Positions 21,087 through 31,574 are shown, counted from the first letter of the stretch. The stretch: DNA of 59,210 nucleotides from Mycolicibacillus koreensis (GCF_002104795.1 NZ_NCXO01000025.1:1-59210); one strand, 5' to 3'. The notes: a model not told the origin generated them from the letters alone. Translations and numbers: made by a program.

Positions 21087-22508
21087 TTAGCGCTTGGCGG
21101 CCTGGATGCACGCCCACGGCCGGGCTTCCTCGAGCTCGTACGCCAGCTCCAACAGCCGGGCCTCGGCGCCGGGTTCGGCGGAGAACATCATGCCCTGCGG
21201 CAGACCGGCCGCGGTCTGGGTCAACGGCAGCGAGATCGCCGGATCTCCGGTGGCGTTTTGCAGCGGGGTGAACGCCACCCAGTCCATCAACCGGTCGATG
21301 ATCTGCTCGTAGTCGGCGGTCGGGTCGAAGTGACCGACCTTCGGGGTCTGCTCGGCCACAGTCGGGGTGAGCAGCACGTCGTAGTCGGCGAAGAACCGCG
21401 CGCTGCGCCGCCGGGCGGCGGCCAGCCGCGCCACCGCCGCCGGAAGCCGGTGGATGTGCCGCCGTGCGTGCCGGTCGAGCCCCAGGGTGAGATTGTCGAG
21501 TTTGCCGCGGTCGAAGGTGGGGCCGAACATCCGCCGCCCGCCGCGCACCAGCGCGGTCGCCAAAAACGCCCAGTACAGCAGGAAGTCGTCGGCGAATCGA
21601 GCCGGCACCGGCGGGTCGGCGACGTGTTCGACCCGGTGGCCGAGTTCCTCGAGCAGCGCGGCGGTCTGCAGGGTCAGCGCGGTCACCTCCGGGCTCGCAT
21701 CCCGGTTGATCGAGCGGGTCACCACCGCGATCGTCAGACGCCGACGGCCCGGCCCGGTGACGTCGCCGACGACGGGCAGCCGCCGCGCGGGCTGCAGTCG
21801 CTCGGCTTCCCGGAAGAACGCGGCGGTGTCGCGCACCGACCGGGTCAACACCCCGTTGAAGACGATGCGCAGCGGCATCATCCGGAAGTCTTTGTCCAGC
21901 GGCAGCCGCCCGCGGCTCGGTTTGAGGCCGACCAACCCGTTGCAGGACGCGGGGATGCGGATCGATCCGCCCCCGTCGTTGGCGTGCGCGATCGGCACCA
22001 CCCCGGCGGCCACGAACGCCGCCGACCCCGACGACGACGCACCGGCGGTGTAGTCGGTGTTCCACGGGTTGCGCACCGGCCCGATACGCGGATGCTCGGC
22101 CGCGGCGCTGAACCCGAATTCGCTGAGCTGGGTTTTACCCAACACGCTCAGGCCCACCGCCCGATACAGCCGGGCGAAAGCCCCGTCGGCAGCGGCCGGG
22201 TGCGGCGACCAGGCGTCGGTGCCCTGCATCGTGGGCATCCCGGCGGCGTCGACGTTGTCTTTGAGGAATGTCGGCACGCCGTCGAAGAAGCGGGGCCGGT
22301 CCGGCGGCGGTTGGGCGGCGCGCTCGCGGGCGCTCTCGAATGCCGCGTAGGCCAACCCGTTCAGTTTCGGATTGACCCGGTGCAGCCGGGCGACGGCCGC
22401 ATCGACGACCTCCGCCCGCGTCACCTGGCCGGACTGGATCGCCTCGGCGAGCCCGACGGCGTCGTGATCGCCGAGTGCGTCATCGCCGAAGGCGTGCACG
22501 TGTTCCAT
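21087..22508 (-). CDS. amiC: Amidase signature family hydrolase
   Basis: The 473-residue protein has the Ser-cisSer-Lys triad of the family: Lys83 in FLKDN, GASSSGSAAFVAAG at about 156-169 and the nucleophile Ser182 in GGGSIRIPAS. It hydrolyses an amide; the substrate is unknown. It corresponds to Rv2888c. ATG 22508 is chosen, with a GTG one codon earlier as alternative. It follows tsf on the same strand behind strong hairpins, so it is probably transcribed separately. Confidence 0.92.
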   Translation of the reverse strand: MEHVHAFGDDALGDHDAVGLAEAIQSGQVTRAEVVDAAVARLHRVNPKLNGLAYAAFESARERAAQPPPDRPRFFDGVPTFLKDNVDAAGMPTMQGTDAWSPHPAAADGAFARLYRAVGLSVLGKTQLSEFGFSAAAEHPRIGPVRNPWNTDYTAGASSSGSAAFVAAGVVPIAHANDGGGSIRIPASCNGLVGLKPSRGRLPLDKDFRMMPLRIVFNGVLTRSVRDTAAFFREAERLQPARRLPVVGDVTGPGRRRLTIAVVTRSINRDASPEVTALTLQTAALLEELGHRVEHVADPPVPARFADDFLLYWAFLATALVRGGRRMFGPTFDRGKLDNLTLGLDRHARRHIHRLPAAVARLAAARRRSARFFADYDVLLTPTVAEQTPKVGHFDPTADYEQIIDRLMDWVAFTPLQNATGDPAISLPLTQTAAGLPQGMMFSAEPGAEARLLELAYELEEARPWACIQAAKR

Positions 22509-22547
22509 CACCTGAAGTTAGCAACCACGCCGCGGAAACGAGCGTGC

Positions 22548-22634
22548 GCCCACGGCGATCATCCGACTCGGATGCCGCCGTGGGCCCACCCCCGGTGGTT
22601 CTCGCACGCCGGGTACCCCCGGCGCACGGTGCGA
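22548..22634 (-). terminator. Tandem hairpins downstream of tsf
   Basis: Directly after the tsf stop (minus strand), TCGCAC...CCGGG-ggta-CCCGG...GTGCGA can fold (about 22600-22634). A second, longer hairpin follows at 22548-22585: GCCCACGGC pairs with GCCGTGGGC and, inside it, CATCCGA pairs with TCGGATG. There is no U-tract, as is usual for mycobacterial terminators. They probably end or attenuate the rpsB-tsf transcript before amiC. Confidence 0.65.
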
Positions 22635-23459
22635 TCAGCTCTGGCCGACCTCGAAACGGGCGAACCGGGTCACGGTGACCCCCGCCTCGTCGAGCAGCGC
22701 CTTGACGGTCTTCTTGTTGTCCGACACCGACGGCTGGTCGAGCAGCACGATGTCTTTGAAGAACCCGTTGAGCCGGCCCTCGATGATCTTCGGCAGCGCC
22801 TGCTCGGGCTTGCCTTCTTCCTTGGCGGTCTCCTCGGCGATGCGGCGCTCGTTGGCCACCACATCGGCGGGTACCTCGTCGCGGTTGAGGTACTTCGCCT
22901 TCAGCGCTGCGATCTGCAGGGCCACCGAGTGCGCGGCCTGGCGTGCGTCGTCTCCCGAGCCGCTGTACTCGACCAGCACCCCGACCGCCGGCGGCAGATC
23001 CGATGCCCGCTTGTGCAGGTAGGTCTCCACGGTGCCGTCGAAGTAGGCGACCCGGCGCAGGGCGAGCTTCTCGCCGATCTTGGCCGACAGCGCCTCGACC
23101 GCCTCGGTGACCGTGCGGTCACCGGTGCTGGCCGCCTTGAGCACCTCGACGTCGTCGGTTTTCGCCGAGAGTGCCGCGGTGAGGATCTCGTCGGCCAGCG
23201 CCTGGAATTCCGCGTTCTTGGCGACGAAGTCGGTCTCGGAGTTGAGCTCGATCAGCGCGCCGTCGCGGGCAGCCACCAGACCTTCGGCGGTGGCCCGCTC
23301 GGCGCGTTTGCCGACGTCCTTGGCGCCCTTGATGCGCAGCGCCTCAACCGCTTTGTCGAAGTCGCCGTCCGCCTCGGCGAGGGCGTTTTTGCAGTCGAGC
23401 ATTCCGGAGCCGGTCAGCTCCCGAAGCCGTTTGACATCGGCGGCAGTGAAATTCGCCAT
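22635..23459 (-). CDS. tsf: Elongation factor Ts
   Basis: The 274-residue protein has the N-terminal UBA-like domain ([19 protein letters not shown]), the [16 protein letters not shown] linker, and the [10 protein letters not shown] core motif. EF-Ts exchanges GDP on EF-Tu. It starts at ATG 23459, 11 bases after rpsB, in the classical rpsB-tsf operon. Confidence 0.97.
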   Translation of the reverse strand: MANFTAADVKRLRELTGSGMLDCKNALAEADGDFDKAVEALRIKGAKDVGKRAERATAEGLVAARDGALIELNSETDFVAKNAEFQALADEILTAALSAKTDDVEVLKAASTGDRTVTEAVEALSAKIGEKLALRRVAYFDGTVETYLHKRASDLPPAVGVLVEYSGSGDDARQAAHSVALQIAALKAKYLNRDEVPADVVANERRIAEETAKEEGKPEQALPKIIEGRLNGFFKDIVLLDQPSVSDNKKTVKALLDEAGVTVTRFARFEVGQS

Positions 23460-23469
23460 TACAGCTCTC

Positions 23470-24321
23470 CTAGGATGCGTCGGTGGTGGTCGAGTCGGCG
23501 GCCGGGGCGGCTGCCGCCCCCTCGGGCGCGCCGGCGGCCGGGGCGGTCGTCGCCGACGCCAGCAGCTCCTGCTCCCACTCGGCCAGCGGCTCGGCGCCGT
23601 CGGCGTCGGGCTTCCCGTCGGCGCTGCCCTGCCCGGCGCGGGCCTGCAGACCCTCGGCGACTGCGGCGGCGATGACCTTGGTCAACAGCGCCGCCGAGCG
23701 GATCGCGTCGTCGTTGCCCGGGATCGGGTAGTCGACCTCGTCGGGGTCACAGTTGGTGTCGAGGATCGCGATCACCGGGATGCCCAGCTTGCGGGCCTCG
23801 CCGACGGCGATGTGCTCCTTGTTGGTGTCGACGACCCACACGGCCGAGGGCACCTTGTTCATGTCGCGGATACCGCCGAGGCTGCGCTCCAGCTTGTTCT
23901 TCTCCCGGGTCAGGCCCAGCACCTCTTTTTTGGTGCGGCCCTCGAACCCGCCGGTCTGCTCCATCGACTCGAGTTCCTTGAGCCGCTGCAGCCGCTTGTG
24001 CACGGTGGAGAAGTTGGTGAGCATCCCGCCGAGCCAGCGCTGGTTGACATAGGGCATGCCGACGCGGGTCGCCTCGTCGGCGATGGACTCCTGAGCCTGC
24101 TTCTTGGTGCCGACGAACAGGATGCTGCCGCCGTGGGCGACGGTCTCCTTGACGAATTCGTAGGCCTTGTCGATGAAGGTCAGCGTCTGCTGCAGGTCAA
24201 TGATGTAGATGCCGTTGCGGTCGGTGAAGATGAACCGCTTCATCTTGGGGTTCCACCGTCGGGTCTGATGCCCGAAGTGGGTGCCGCTGTCCAGCAGCTG
24301 TTTCATGGTTACAACAGCCAT
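23470..24321 (-). CDS. rpsB: 30S ribosomal protein S2
   Basis: The 283-residue protein has the S2 core ([59 protein letters not shown]). Its C-terminal tail from about residue 230 is low-complexity and rich in Ala, Thr and acidic residues. ATG 24321 is the correct start although the frame is open upstream. It is first gene of the rpsB-tsf operon. Confidence 0.97.
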   Translation of the reverse strand: MAVVTMKQLLDSGTHFGHQTRRWNPKMKRFIFTDRNGIYIIDLQQTLTFIDKAYEFVKETVAHGGSILFVGTKKQAQESIADEATRVGMPYVNQRWLGGMLTNFSTVHKRLQRLKELESMEQTGGFEGRTKKEVLGLTREKNKLERSLGGIRDMNKVPSAVWVVDTNKEHIAVGEARKLGIPVIAILDTNCDPDEVDYPIPGNDDAIRSAALLTKVIAAAVAEGLQARAGQGSADGKPDADGAEPLAEWEQELLASATTAPAAGAPEGAAAAPAADSTTTDAS

Positions 24322-24401
24322 GATCGGCCAGTCCTTATTTGTTGTCGGTTGTCGCCCGGCGTCGGGTGAGGCCGGGCCCTGGTATCCGCCGGGACACCGC
24401 G

Positions 24402-24418
24402 CCCCTGCCGGGCAGGGG
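24402..24418. promoter_or_regulatory. GC-rich palindrome in the rpsB leader
   Basis: CCCCTGCC-G-GGCAGGGG is a perfect 17-base palindrome about 80 bases upstream of the rpsB ATG, in the 251-base gap between rpsB and the divergent M23 gene. As RNA it gives a six-pair stem with a five-base loop. It could belong to a leader structure for ribosomal-protein feedback or be a binding site; nothing in the sequence decides between these. Confidence 0.35.
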
Positions 24419-24572
24419 ACCGTGCGATGCCACCGTTGTGGTGCGGACACGCGAAGTCAGCCCGTTGACACGGACTGCGGTGGTGAGTTTACACCCTTCG
24501 ATCAGGTCGTTTGTCCACAGCGCCGCCCGGCGCTGACTGGCACGGCGGCCGGCCCGGCGCTGAACTGAACCG

Positions 24573-25124
24573 ATGCGACGGTGGCGGGGCCCCACAGCGG
24601 CGCTGGCGGCGCTGGTAGCGGCGGTGCCGGCGGTCCTGGGGACACCGGTGGGTGCGACGCCCGCCGATTCCGGCGTCCGGCTGGCCTGGCCGCTGCGGCC
24701 GCCGCCGGCGGTGCTGCGGGGTTTCGACGCCCCCCGGCCGAACTGGCTGCGCGGCCATCGCGGCGTCGATTTGGCGGGAACAGCAGGTCAGCCGGTGTAT
24801 GCCGCCGGTACTGCGACGGTGATCGTCGCGGGGATGCTGGCCGGGCGGCCCGTGGTGGCGCTGGCCCATCCCGGCGGATTGCACACCAGCTACGAGCCGG
24901 TGGCCGCCCTCGTACGCCCCGGCCAGGCGGTCACCGCCTCGACGGTGTTGGGCACCCTGGCTCCGGGGCACCCGGGGTGCGCGGCGGCATGCCTGCACTG
25001 GGGCGCGATGTGGGGTCCGGCGGCCCGCGGCGACTACGTCGACCCGCGCGGTCTGCTGGCCGCCACCCCGGTGCGGCTCAAACCGTTGCGCCCCGGCGGC
25101 CCGCGGCCGGCCGGCGGCCGCTAA
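24573..25124 (+). CDS. Secreted M23-family peptidase (LytM-like)
   Basis: The 183-residue protein has a signal peptide (cleavage near GATPA, residues 27-31) and a LytM fold with the zinc motif HRGVDL, the strand GRPVVALAHPGGLHTSYEPV and a final LHWG. M23 enzymes cut peptidoglycan cross-bridges or act as activators. The usual HxH motif is not fully clear (LHWG instead), so catalytic activity is uncertain. It corresponds to Rv2891. Its TAA shares bases with the stop of the convergent next gene. Confidence 0.85.
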   Translation: MRRWRGPTAALAALVAAVPAVLGTPVGATPADSGVRLAWPLRPPPAVLRGFDAPRPNWLRGHRGVDLAGTAGQPVYAAGTATVIVAGMLAGRPVVALAHPGGLHTSYEPVAALVRPGQAVTASTVLGTLAPGHPGCAAACLHWGAMWGPAARGDYVDPRGLLAATPVRLKPLRPGGPRPAGGR

Positions 25125-25663
25125 AAACCCTCGGTGTGCCCGGCGGAGATGACGAAACCGTGGCGTTGCGTGCCGTTGTCCATGACGCAGGCCAGCTGCC
25201 AGGAGGCATCGCGCACGCACTGGGCCTGGTCGAACGCGTAGTCGAGAGCCGGTGGCAGCGTCCGCAGCGGGGTGCCCTCGAACTGCACGGGCCCGGGCCC
25301 GGTCTCGACCGGCGCGGCCGTGAACGCGACGGGCTCGAGCACGTTCCCGGAGCGACGCAGGTGCACCGTGTTGGCGTCGTCGGGAGCACCGGGCAACGGG
25401 CCGGAGGGGCTGAAGCAGTCCAGTGAGGACATCCCCCGATGTGTCGAGGAGGTGCAGAACACGCCTTCGGGGGTGGTGAAACCGCGCACCGAGTACACCT
25501 GGGTGTCACGCACCACGAAATCCTTGGCGTCGGCACGGGGGTAGGCGCCGAAATCCGGCAGTGCCGGCGTGGCCGCCGCGCCGCCGGCGGCGAGCACGCT
25601 CAGTGGTGCGGCCAGCGCGGCAGTCACGGCGACCAGCGCGGCGCGCGCCCCAGAAGACCTCAT
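25121..25663 (-). CDS. Secreted protein of unknown function
   Basis: The 180-residue protein has a clear signal peptide (SVLAAGGAAATPALPDF, cleavage after about residue 32). Four cysteines (VFCTS, LDCFS, AQCVRD, LACVMD) could form two disulfides. No enzyme motif is seen. Similar small mycobacterial exported proteins exist but I cannot name this one. ATG 25663 is chosen because the signal peptide begins there, although the frame is open upstream. M. tuberculosis has PPE45 near this position; it is absent here. Confidence 0.8.
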   Translation of the reverse strand: MRSSGARAALVAVTAALAAPLSVLAAGGAAATPALPDFGAYPRADAKDFVVRDTQVYSVRGFTTPEGVFCTSSTHRGMSSLDCFSPSGPLPGAPDDANTVHLRRSGNVLEPVAFTAAPVETGPGPVQFEGTPLRTLPPALDYAFDQAQCVRDASWQLACVMDNGTQRHGFVISAGHTEGF

Positions 25664-25731
25664 GGTTATCAGTATCCCCGCGCGGCGCGACGGTGCTCGG
25701 CGTTTTTCCCGACCCGCCGGCGCCGGCCGGT

Positions 25732-26622
25732 TCAGGCCCGCGGATGCGCCTGATCGTGCACCCGCCGCAGCCGCGCGACGCTGACGTGGGTGTACAGCTG
25801 CGTGGTGGCCAGGCTGGTGTGGCCGAGCAGTTCCTGCACGATGCGCAGGTCGGCGCCGCCTTCCAACAGGTGGGTGGCGGCACTGTGGCGCAGCCCGTGC
25901 GGACCGATGTCGGGAGCCCCGTCGACCGCGGTCACCGTCTGGTGCACGACGGTGCGGGCCTGACGGGGGCCCAGTCGCCGCCCCCGCGCCCCGAGCAGCA
26001 GGGCCGGTCCGGATTCGGCGGTCGCCAACGCCGGACGCCCCCGATCCAGCCAGGCCGCCAACGCTTCGGCGGCGGGCTCGCCGAACGGCGCACTGCGCTG
26101 TTTGTCGCCCTTGCCGAGGACCCGCAGCACGCGGCGACTGGTATCGACGTCGTCGACGTCGAGGCCGCACAGCTCACTGACCCGGATTCCGGTGGCGTAG
26201 AGCAGCTCAACGATCAGCCGGTCACGTAACGCCAGTGGATCATCTTGTTGCGCCCCTGTTTTCGCCGCCGACATGACGTCAAGGGCCTGGTCGGCGCGCA
26301 GCACCGCGGGCAGGGCGCGCCCGGTGCGCGGCGTCTGCAGCCGTACGGCCGGGTCGTCGGCGAGAAGGCCGCGCCGGCTCGCCCACGCGGTGAACGTCTT
26401 CACCGCCGAGGTGCGCCGGGCAAGGGTGCTGCGGGCGGCCCCGGCGCCGGCCTGCGAGGCCAGCCAGGACCGCAGCATCGGGAGAGTCAGACCGTCGAGT
26501 CCGCCCTCACCGAGGAACTCCAACAGCGAGCGCAGGTCGCCTCGATAGGCGCGTCGGGTGTGCGCCGAGTACCCGCGCTGCAACGCCAGGTGCTCATCGA
26601 AGTCGGCGAGGATCTGCTCCAC
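25732..26622 (-). CDS. xerC: Tyrosine recombinase XerC
   Basis: The 296-residue protein has an N-terminal SAM-like DNA-binding domain and a catalytic domain with Arg147 (TGIRVSEL), Lys171/174 (GKGDKQ), His242-xx-Arg245 (HGLRHS), His268 (LGHTS) and the nucleophile Tyr277 (QLYTHV). With XerD it resolves chromosome dimers at dif. The GTG at 26622 gives the family N-terminus. It diverges from a GMC oxidoreductase gene. Confidence 0.95.
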   Translation of the reverse strand: MEQILADFDEHLALQRGYSAHTRRAYRGDLRSLLEFLGEGGLDGLTLPMLRSWLASQAGAGAARSTLARRTSAVKTFTAWASRRGLLADDPAVRLQTPRTGRALPAVLRADQALDVMSAAKTGAQQDDPLALRDRLIVELLYATGIRVSELCGLDVDDVDTSRRVLRVLGKGDKQRSAPFGEPAAEALAAWLDRGRPALATAESGPALLLGARGRRLGPRQARTVVHQTVTAVDGAPDIGPHGLRHSAATHLLEGGADLRIVQELLGHTSLATTQLYTHVSVARLRRVHDQAHPRA

Positions 26623-26733
26623 CGGTCCACGGTGACAGAGCCCGACGCCGCCGCTCGGGCGACGCGCCGGATCGCGGGGGCGATGAGACCGATTCGCGAC
26701 GATCACGCGTCCGCGGGGCGCTACAGTGCGACC

Positions 26734-28338
26734 GTGGAGGAGTTCGACTACGTCGTTGCCGGCGGCGGCTCGGCCGGATGTGTGGTGGCCAGTCGCCTCA
26801 GCGAGGACCCGTCAGTGCGGGTCTGTCTGCTCGAAGCCGGCGGTGAGGGCCGAAACCTGTTGATTCGCATACCACTCGGGTTCGTGGCGGGAATGCCGCG
26901 CGGCTTCAACAGCTGGCATTACGAGACGGTCCCGCAAGCGGGGTTCGCCAACGGGCGGCGAGGTTTTCAGCCGCGGGGCAAGGCGCTGGGGGGGTCCAGC
27001 ACGATCAACGCGATGATCTACGCCCACGGCCACCGCTCGGATTTCGACCGCTGGGCGGCGCTGGGAAACCCCGGGTGGGGTTTCGATGATGTGCTGCCGT
27101 ATTTCACCAAATCCGAGAACAACACCGTTCACCGCGATTCGCCCTACCACGGCACCGCGGGGCCGCTGACCGTCAGCGCGTTGCGCGACCCCAGTCCGCT
27201 CAACCAGGTCTTCCTGCAGGCCTGCGTCAATCAGGGCATTCCCTTCAACCCCGACTACAACGGTGCCCAGCACTTCGGCTGTTACCACGTCCAGGTCACC
27301 CAGCGCGACGGCGAGCGCCACAGTGTCGCAGCGGCGTTCATTCACCCCAACCTCGACCGTCCCAATCTGGAGGTGCGGACCAAGGCCCACATCACCGGTG
27401 TCGAGTTCAGCGACCGGCGTGCCACCGGGGTGACCTTCCGGCACGGCCGGCAGGTGCACACGGTGCGCGCCCGCCGGGAGGTGATCATGGCCGCGGGGGC
27501 CTTCGGCACGCCGCAGATCCTGATGGCGTCGGGTCTCGGGCCCGGCGAGCACCTGCAGCAGCTCGGGATCACCCCGATCCGCGAGATCGCCGGGATGGGC
27601 CAGAACCTGCAAGATCACATCTCCGCGCTGCTGATCTACCGGGCGCGGACCACCGCGGACACGGTCGGGATCTCCCCGGTGGGTGTGGCGCGGATGGCGC
27701 GGGCGGCATGGCAATGGCGCCGGCACCGCCGGGGTCTGCTGACCAGTTGCGCCGCCGAGTCGGGGGCCTATTACAAGTCCGATCCCGATGTCGAGGTGGC
27801 CGACATGGAGATGGAGTTGATCATCGGCAAAGGCGCCGATCACGGACGGACACCGCCGATCGGGCACGGCTATTCGGCGCACCTGCTGCTCGCCCGCCCC
27901 CAGAGCACCGGCGAGGTGCGGCTGGCCAGCCGCGACACCGCGGTGGCCCCGCTGATCGACCCGAAGTACTTCAGCCACCCCTACGACATGCCCACCCTGG
28001 TCAAAGGCACCCAGGTGGCCCTCGACGTGATGAACGATCCGGTCTTCGACCGCCACCGTCGAGACATGCTGATCCACTATGACCGTGACGACCCCGAGCA
28101 GATCGAGCGGACGCTGCGCGAGCACGCCGACACCGAATACCATCCGTGCGGAACGGCGAAGATGGGCCCGTCGAGCGATCCGCTGGCGGTGGTCGACGCC
28201 GACCTGCGGGTGCGTGGCGTCGACGGGCTGCGGATCGCCGACGCCTCGGTCATGCCGACCGTTCCCAGCAACAACATCCATGCACCGGTGTTGATGATCG
28301 CCGAGAAGTGTGCCGACCTGATCAAATCATCGGCGTAG
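26734..28338 (+). CDS. GMC-family FAD oxidoreductase (choline dehydrogenase-like)
   Basis: The approximately 534-residue protein starts with an FAD motif ([20 protein letters not shown]), then the GMC signature region [33 protein letters not shown] and the C-terminal HPCGTAKMG and [15 protein letters not shown]. The family oxidises alcohols, choline or related substrates; the substrate here is unknown. Starts at GTG 26734 or ATG 26683 are both possible. The gene converges on a lactate 2-monooxygenase gene. Confidence 0.88.
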   Translation: MEEFDYVVAGGGSAGCVVASRLSEDPSVRVCLLEAGGEGRNLLIRIPLGFVAGMPRGFNSWHYETVPQAGFANGRRGFQPRGKALGGSSTINAMIYAHGHRSDFDRWAALGNPGWGFDDVLPYFTKSENNTVHRDSPYHGTAGPLTVSALRDPSPLNQVFLQACVNQGIPFNPDYNGAQHFGCYHVQVTQRDGERHSVAAAFIHPNLDRPNLEVRTKAHITGVEFSDRRATGVTFRHGRQVHTVRARREVIMAAGAFGTPQILMASGLGPGEHLQQLGITPIREIAGMGQNLQDHISALLIYRARTTADTVGISPVGVARMARAAWQWRRHRRGLLTSCAAESGAYYKSDPDVEVADMEMELIIGKGADHGRTPPIGHGYSAHLLLARPQSTGEVRLASRDTAVAPLIDPKYFSHPYDMPTLVKGTQVALDVMNDPVFDRHRRDMLIHYDRDDPEQIERTLREHADTEYHPCGTAKMGPSSDPLAVVDADLRVRGVDGLRIADASVMPTVPSNNIHAPVLMIAEKCADLIKSSA

Positions 28339-28356
28339 AGCCGCCGACGGGCGGTG

Positions 28357-29517
28357 TCAGCCGGTGCGGAGCAGCGCCTCGGGGGTCAGCTCGGCGCGGG
28401 TCCGGTAGCCGTCGACGGCCATGATCAGATCGGCCTCGGCGAGCAGCGAGCGCAGCACGTGGGTCACCCCGGCGTCCCCGCCGAGAGCCAGGCCGTAGGC
28501 GTAGGGCCGACCGATGCCGACTGCGGAGGCACCCAGCGCCAGCGCTTTGACGATGTCGGCGCCGGTGCGCACCCCGGAGTCGAACAGCACCGGCAGCCCG
28601 TCGGCGGCGTCGACGACCGCAGGTAGGCAGTCCAGCGCGGCCAGCCCGCCGTTGGCCTGCCGCCCACCGTGGTTGGAGCAGTAGATGCCGTCGACCCCAC
28701 CGTCTCTGGCGCGGCGCGCGTCGTCGGGATGGCAGATCCCCTTGACGATCAGCGGCAGGTCCGTCAGCGACCGCAGCCACGGAAGGTCCTGCCACGTCAA
28801 GGGATTGCCGAATGTCTGAACCCAGGCCAGCACAGCCGCCTGCGGGTTCTCCTCGGGTGGTTGCGGCAGACCCGCCCGAAACACCGGGTCGGAGGTGTAG
28901 TTGGCCAGGCAGTGGCCGCGAAGCTGCGGAAAGTTGGCCGTCGCCAGATCCCGTGGCCGCCAGCCGGGCACCCAGGTGTCGAGGGTGACGATGATGCCCC
29001 GGTAGCCGGCGGCCTCGGCGCGGGCCACCAGGCTGGCCGCCAGGTCGCGGTCCTTGGGGGTGTAGAGCTGGAAGAACCCCGGGGTGTCGCCGAGCTGGGC
29101 GGCGACGTCCTCCAGGGGGTCGGCGGTGAGGGTGGAGACCGCCAGCGGCACCCCGGTCGACGCGGCGGCGCGTGCGCACGCCAGGTCGCCGTGGCCGTCC
29201 TGGGCGCAGATGCCGGCCACCCCGATCGGTGCCATGAACACCGGCGCGGGCCACCGCACGCCGAACAGGTCCACCGCGAGGTCGCGGTGGTCGGCTCCGA
29301 CGAACATCCGCGGCACAAGCCCCCACCGCTGGAACGCGGCGACGTTGGTGCGCTGGGTGTGTTCGTCGCCGGCACCGCCGGCCACGTAGGACCACACCGA
29401 CGGGGACATCGCCGCGGCGGCCCGGTGTTCCAGGTCGGTGAACGTCATCGGCAGCCCGGGCACCACCCCGGCCAACCCCTGCAGATAGATCTCGAATTGG
29501 TAGTCGCCGAACGCCAT
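28357..29517 (-). CDS. FMN-dependent alpha-hydroxy-acid oxidase, lactate 2-monooxygenase type
   Basis: The 386-residue protein resembles M. smegmatis lactate 2-monooxygenase from end to end. It has [17 protein letters not shown] at the start, [15 protein letters not shown], the FMN site [16 protein letters not shown], and the catalytic [11 protein letters not shown] with the active histidine. The monooxygenase turns L-lactate into acetate, CO2 and water. The plain dehydrogenase LldD is the alternative. It sits between the GMC gene and viuB, where M. tuberculosis has neither. Confidence 0.85.
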   Translation of the reverse strand: MAFGDYQFEIYLQGLAGVVPGLPMTFTDLEHRAAAAMSPSVWSYVAGGAGDEHTQRTNVAAFQRWGLVPRMFVGADHRDLAVDLFGVRWPAPVFMAPIGVAGICAQDGHGDLACARAAASTGVPLAVSTLTADPLEDVAAQLGDTPGFFQLYTPKDRDLAASLVARAEAAGYRGIIVTLDTWVPGWRPRDLATANFPQLRGHCLANYTSDPVFRAGLPQPPEENPQAAVLAWVQTFGNPLTWQDLPWLRSLTDLPLIVKGICHPDDARRARDGGVDGIYCSNHGGRQANGGLAALDCLPAVVDAADGLPVLFDSGVRTGADIVKALALGASAVGIGRPYAYGLALGGDAGVTHVLRSLLAEADLIMAVDGYRTRAELTPEALLRTG

Positions 29518-29559
29518 GGCTGGTGAGCCTACGGGTTCGGGGGCGCGGGACGACAGCGA

Positions 29560-30405
29560 TCAGCCGGGGGCCTCGGCCGCGGCCAGTTCCTTCTTCCATT
29601 GCCGGAAGGTCTCCTCGGTGCGTCCCCGGCGCCAATATCCGGAGATCGACGCCCGATCCGCGGGCACGCCCCGTTCCTTGCGGATGTAGGGCCGCAGGTT
29701 GTGCATGACGGCCTGGGCCTCGCCGTGGATGAACACCTGCACCTGACCGGGCAGCCATGCGGCGTTGCGCACCGCCTCGATCAGCGGCGCGTGATCCCCG
29801 GCCCGGTCGTCGGGGACCAGATCGGCGCGGCCGCCCCGATGCACCCAGTGCACCGGCACGCCCGGCGGGTGCTGCAGCGTCAACTCGTCGTCGGGACCGG
29901 CCACCTCGATGAACGCCGCGCCGACGGCGTCGGCCGGCAGCGCCTCCAGCGCCGCGGCTATCGCCGGCAGTGCCGCCTCGTCGCCGGCCAGCAGATGCCA
30001 GTCGGCCGCCGGGTCGGGGGCATAGGCTCCGCCGGGCCCCATCAGATACACCGGTGCGCCCGGGTCAACGCCGGCCGCCCAGCGACCGGCGGTGCCCTGC
30101 TCGCCGTGCACCACGACGTCGATCGCCAGTTGGCGGGTTGCGGGATCGGCCCAACGCACCGTCAGGGTGCGCACCACCGGCTGCTCGGCGGGCGGGAGCA
30201 CATCGAAGCTGTCCCGGGTCAGCGGGCGCGGTAGCGCGTCGACGTCGACGTGCGCGCCGACGAAGATGACCTTGACATAGGAGTCGGTGAACTCACTCGG
30301 CGTGAAGGTGTCGAATCCCTTGCCACCGAGCACAACCCGCACCATGTGCGAGCCGACCGGCTCGGTGCGGAGCACTTCGAAGGTGTGCACGGGTCGGCCT
30401 GCCAC
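29560..30405 (-). CDS. viuB: Siderophore-interacting protein (flavin reductase-like)
   Basis: The 281-residue protein of the SIP family has an N-terminal FAD-binding barrel (RVVLGGKGF, GPGGAYAPD) and a C-terminal NAD(P)H domain (WHLLAGDEAALPAI). Such proteins reduce ferric siderophores in the cytoplasm. It matches Rv2895c. It starts at GTG 30405 behind GAGGAGG. No IdeR iron box is evident upstream. Confidence 0.9.
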   Translation of the reverse strand: MAGRPVHTFEVLRTEPVGSHMVRVVLGGKGFDTFTPSEFTDSYVKVIFVGAHVDVDALPRPLTRDSFDVLPPAEQPVVRTLTVRWADPATRQLAIDVVVHGEQGTAGRWAAGVDPGAPVYLMGPGGAYAPDPAADWHLLAGDEAALPAIAAALEALPADAVGAAFIEVAGPDDELTLQHPPGVPVHWVHRGGRADLVPDDRAGDHAPLIEAVRNAAWLPGQVQVFIHGEAQAVMHNLRPYIRKERGVPADRASISGYWRRGRTEETFRQWKKELAAAEAPG

Positions 30406-30440
30406 GGTTCCTCCTCGACGGTGATTGGGGCTGCGACCGA

Positions 30441-31574
30441 CTATACGGACGGTCCGTCCCGGCGCACGATCGCCCAGCGTCCGTCGCGGCGTTCGGCCAG
30501 ACCGGCGACCTCCAGCAACGCCAACGGGCCGAGCACCTCCTCGACGGGCAGGGCGGCCCCCACGGCGATCTGCTCGACGCCGGCGGCCCCGCGCCCGGGC
30601 AGCGCTTCGTAGACCCGCCGCTGCAGACCGTCGAGCCCGTCGAGGGCGGTGGTGGGGTGGGCCATCTCCGGCGCCAGCTCCCCCATCCTGCCGACGAGCT
30701 CGACGATGTCGGCCGAGCGGGTGATCACCTCCGCGCCGGCACGCAGCAACACATGAGCGCCCACCGAGGCGGCGGAGGTGACCGGGCCGGGCACCGCGCC
30801 CACCACCCGGCCCAGCGATCGGGCCCAGGCGGCGGTGTTGGCCGCGCCGCTGCGCAGGCCCGCCTCGACGACGACGGTGGCTCCGCTGCCGACGGCGACC
30901 AACCGGTTGCGGTAGAGGAAACGGTGCCGGAAGGGCCGGGAACCCGGTGGGTATTCGCTGATCACCGCACCGGTGCGGGCGATGCGGTGCAGCAAGGCGG
31001 AATGCCCCGCCGGATAGGGCACGTCGAGCCCGCCGGCGAGCACCGCCGCGGTGGTGCCCCCGCCGGCGAGGACGGACCGGTGGGCGGCGCCGTCGATGCC
31101 GTAAGCGCCGCCGGAGATCACCGTGACGTCGGCCTCGACCAAACCCGCCGCCAGGTCGGCGGTCACCTGCTCGCCGTAGGCGGTGGCGGCGCGGGTCCCC
31201 ACCAGCGCCGCACAGCGCTCGGTGAGGTCATCGAGGCGGGCGGGCCCGATCACCCACAAGGCCAGCGGGGGCAAGCAGTCCGGGCGATCCGCGGCGCCGG
31301 CAAACGCGGTGAACGCCCACGCCGGCCACTCGTCGTCGTCGGCGGTCACCAACCGCCCGCCGAGCCGATCGAGGTGTTCGAGGTCCTCGGCGGCGCAGTC
31401 GAGGTCGCGTCGTGCCGCGGTGCGGCGGGCCAGCCCGGCGGTAACCGCGGCGCGGCGAACCCGGTCGGCGGCATCAACCGGACCGACCTCACCGACCAGT
31501 GCCGACAGCTCCCGGCAGGGTGGCTCAGCCACCCGGGACAGATACGCCCAGGCGTGCCGTGTCCGGTCGGTCAT
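30441..31574 (-). CDS. dprA: DNA processing protein A
   Basis: The 377-residue protein has the DprA Rossmann core: LVGTRAATAYG, ISGGAYGIDGAAH, LAGGLDVPYPAGH, YRNRLVA and VVEAGLRSGAANTA, followed by a C-terminal winged-helix region. It loads RecA on incoming single-stranded DNA in transformable bacteria; its role in mycobacteria is unclear. ATG 31574 overlaps the comM TGA (ATGA), so the two are coupled. The frame is open far upstream inside comM, which is an artefact. Confidence 0.95.
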   Translation of the reverse strand: MTDRTRHAWAYLSRVAEPPCRELSALVGEVGPVDAADRVRRAAVTAGLARRTAARRDLDCAAEDLEHLDRLGGRLVTADDDEWPAWAFTAFAGAADRPDCLPPLALWVIGPARLDDLTERCAALVGTRAATAYGEQVTADLAAGLVEADVTVISGGAYGIDGAAHRSVLAGGGTTAAVLAGGLDVPYPAGHSALLHRIARTGAVISEYPPGSRPFRHRFLYRNRLVAVGSGATVVVEAGLRSGAANTAAWARSLGRVVGAVPGPVTSAASVGAHVLLRAGAEVITRSADIVELVGRMGELAPEMAHPTTALDGLDGLQRRVYEALPGRGAAGVEQIAVGAALPVEEVLGPLALLEVAGLAERRDGRWAIVRRDGPSV

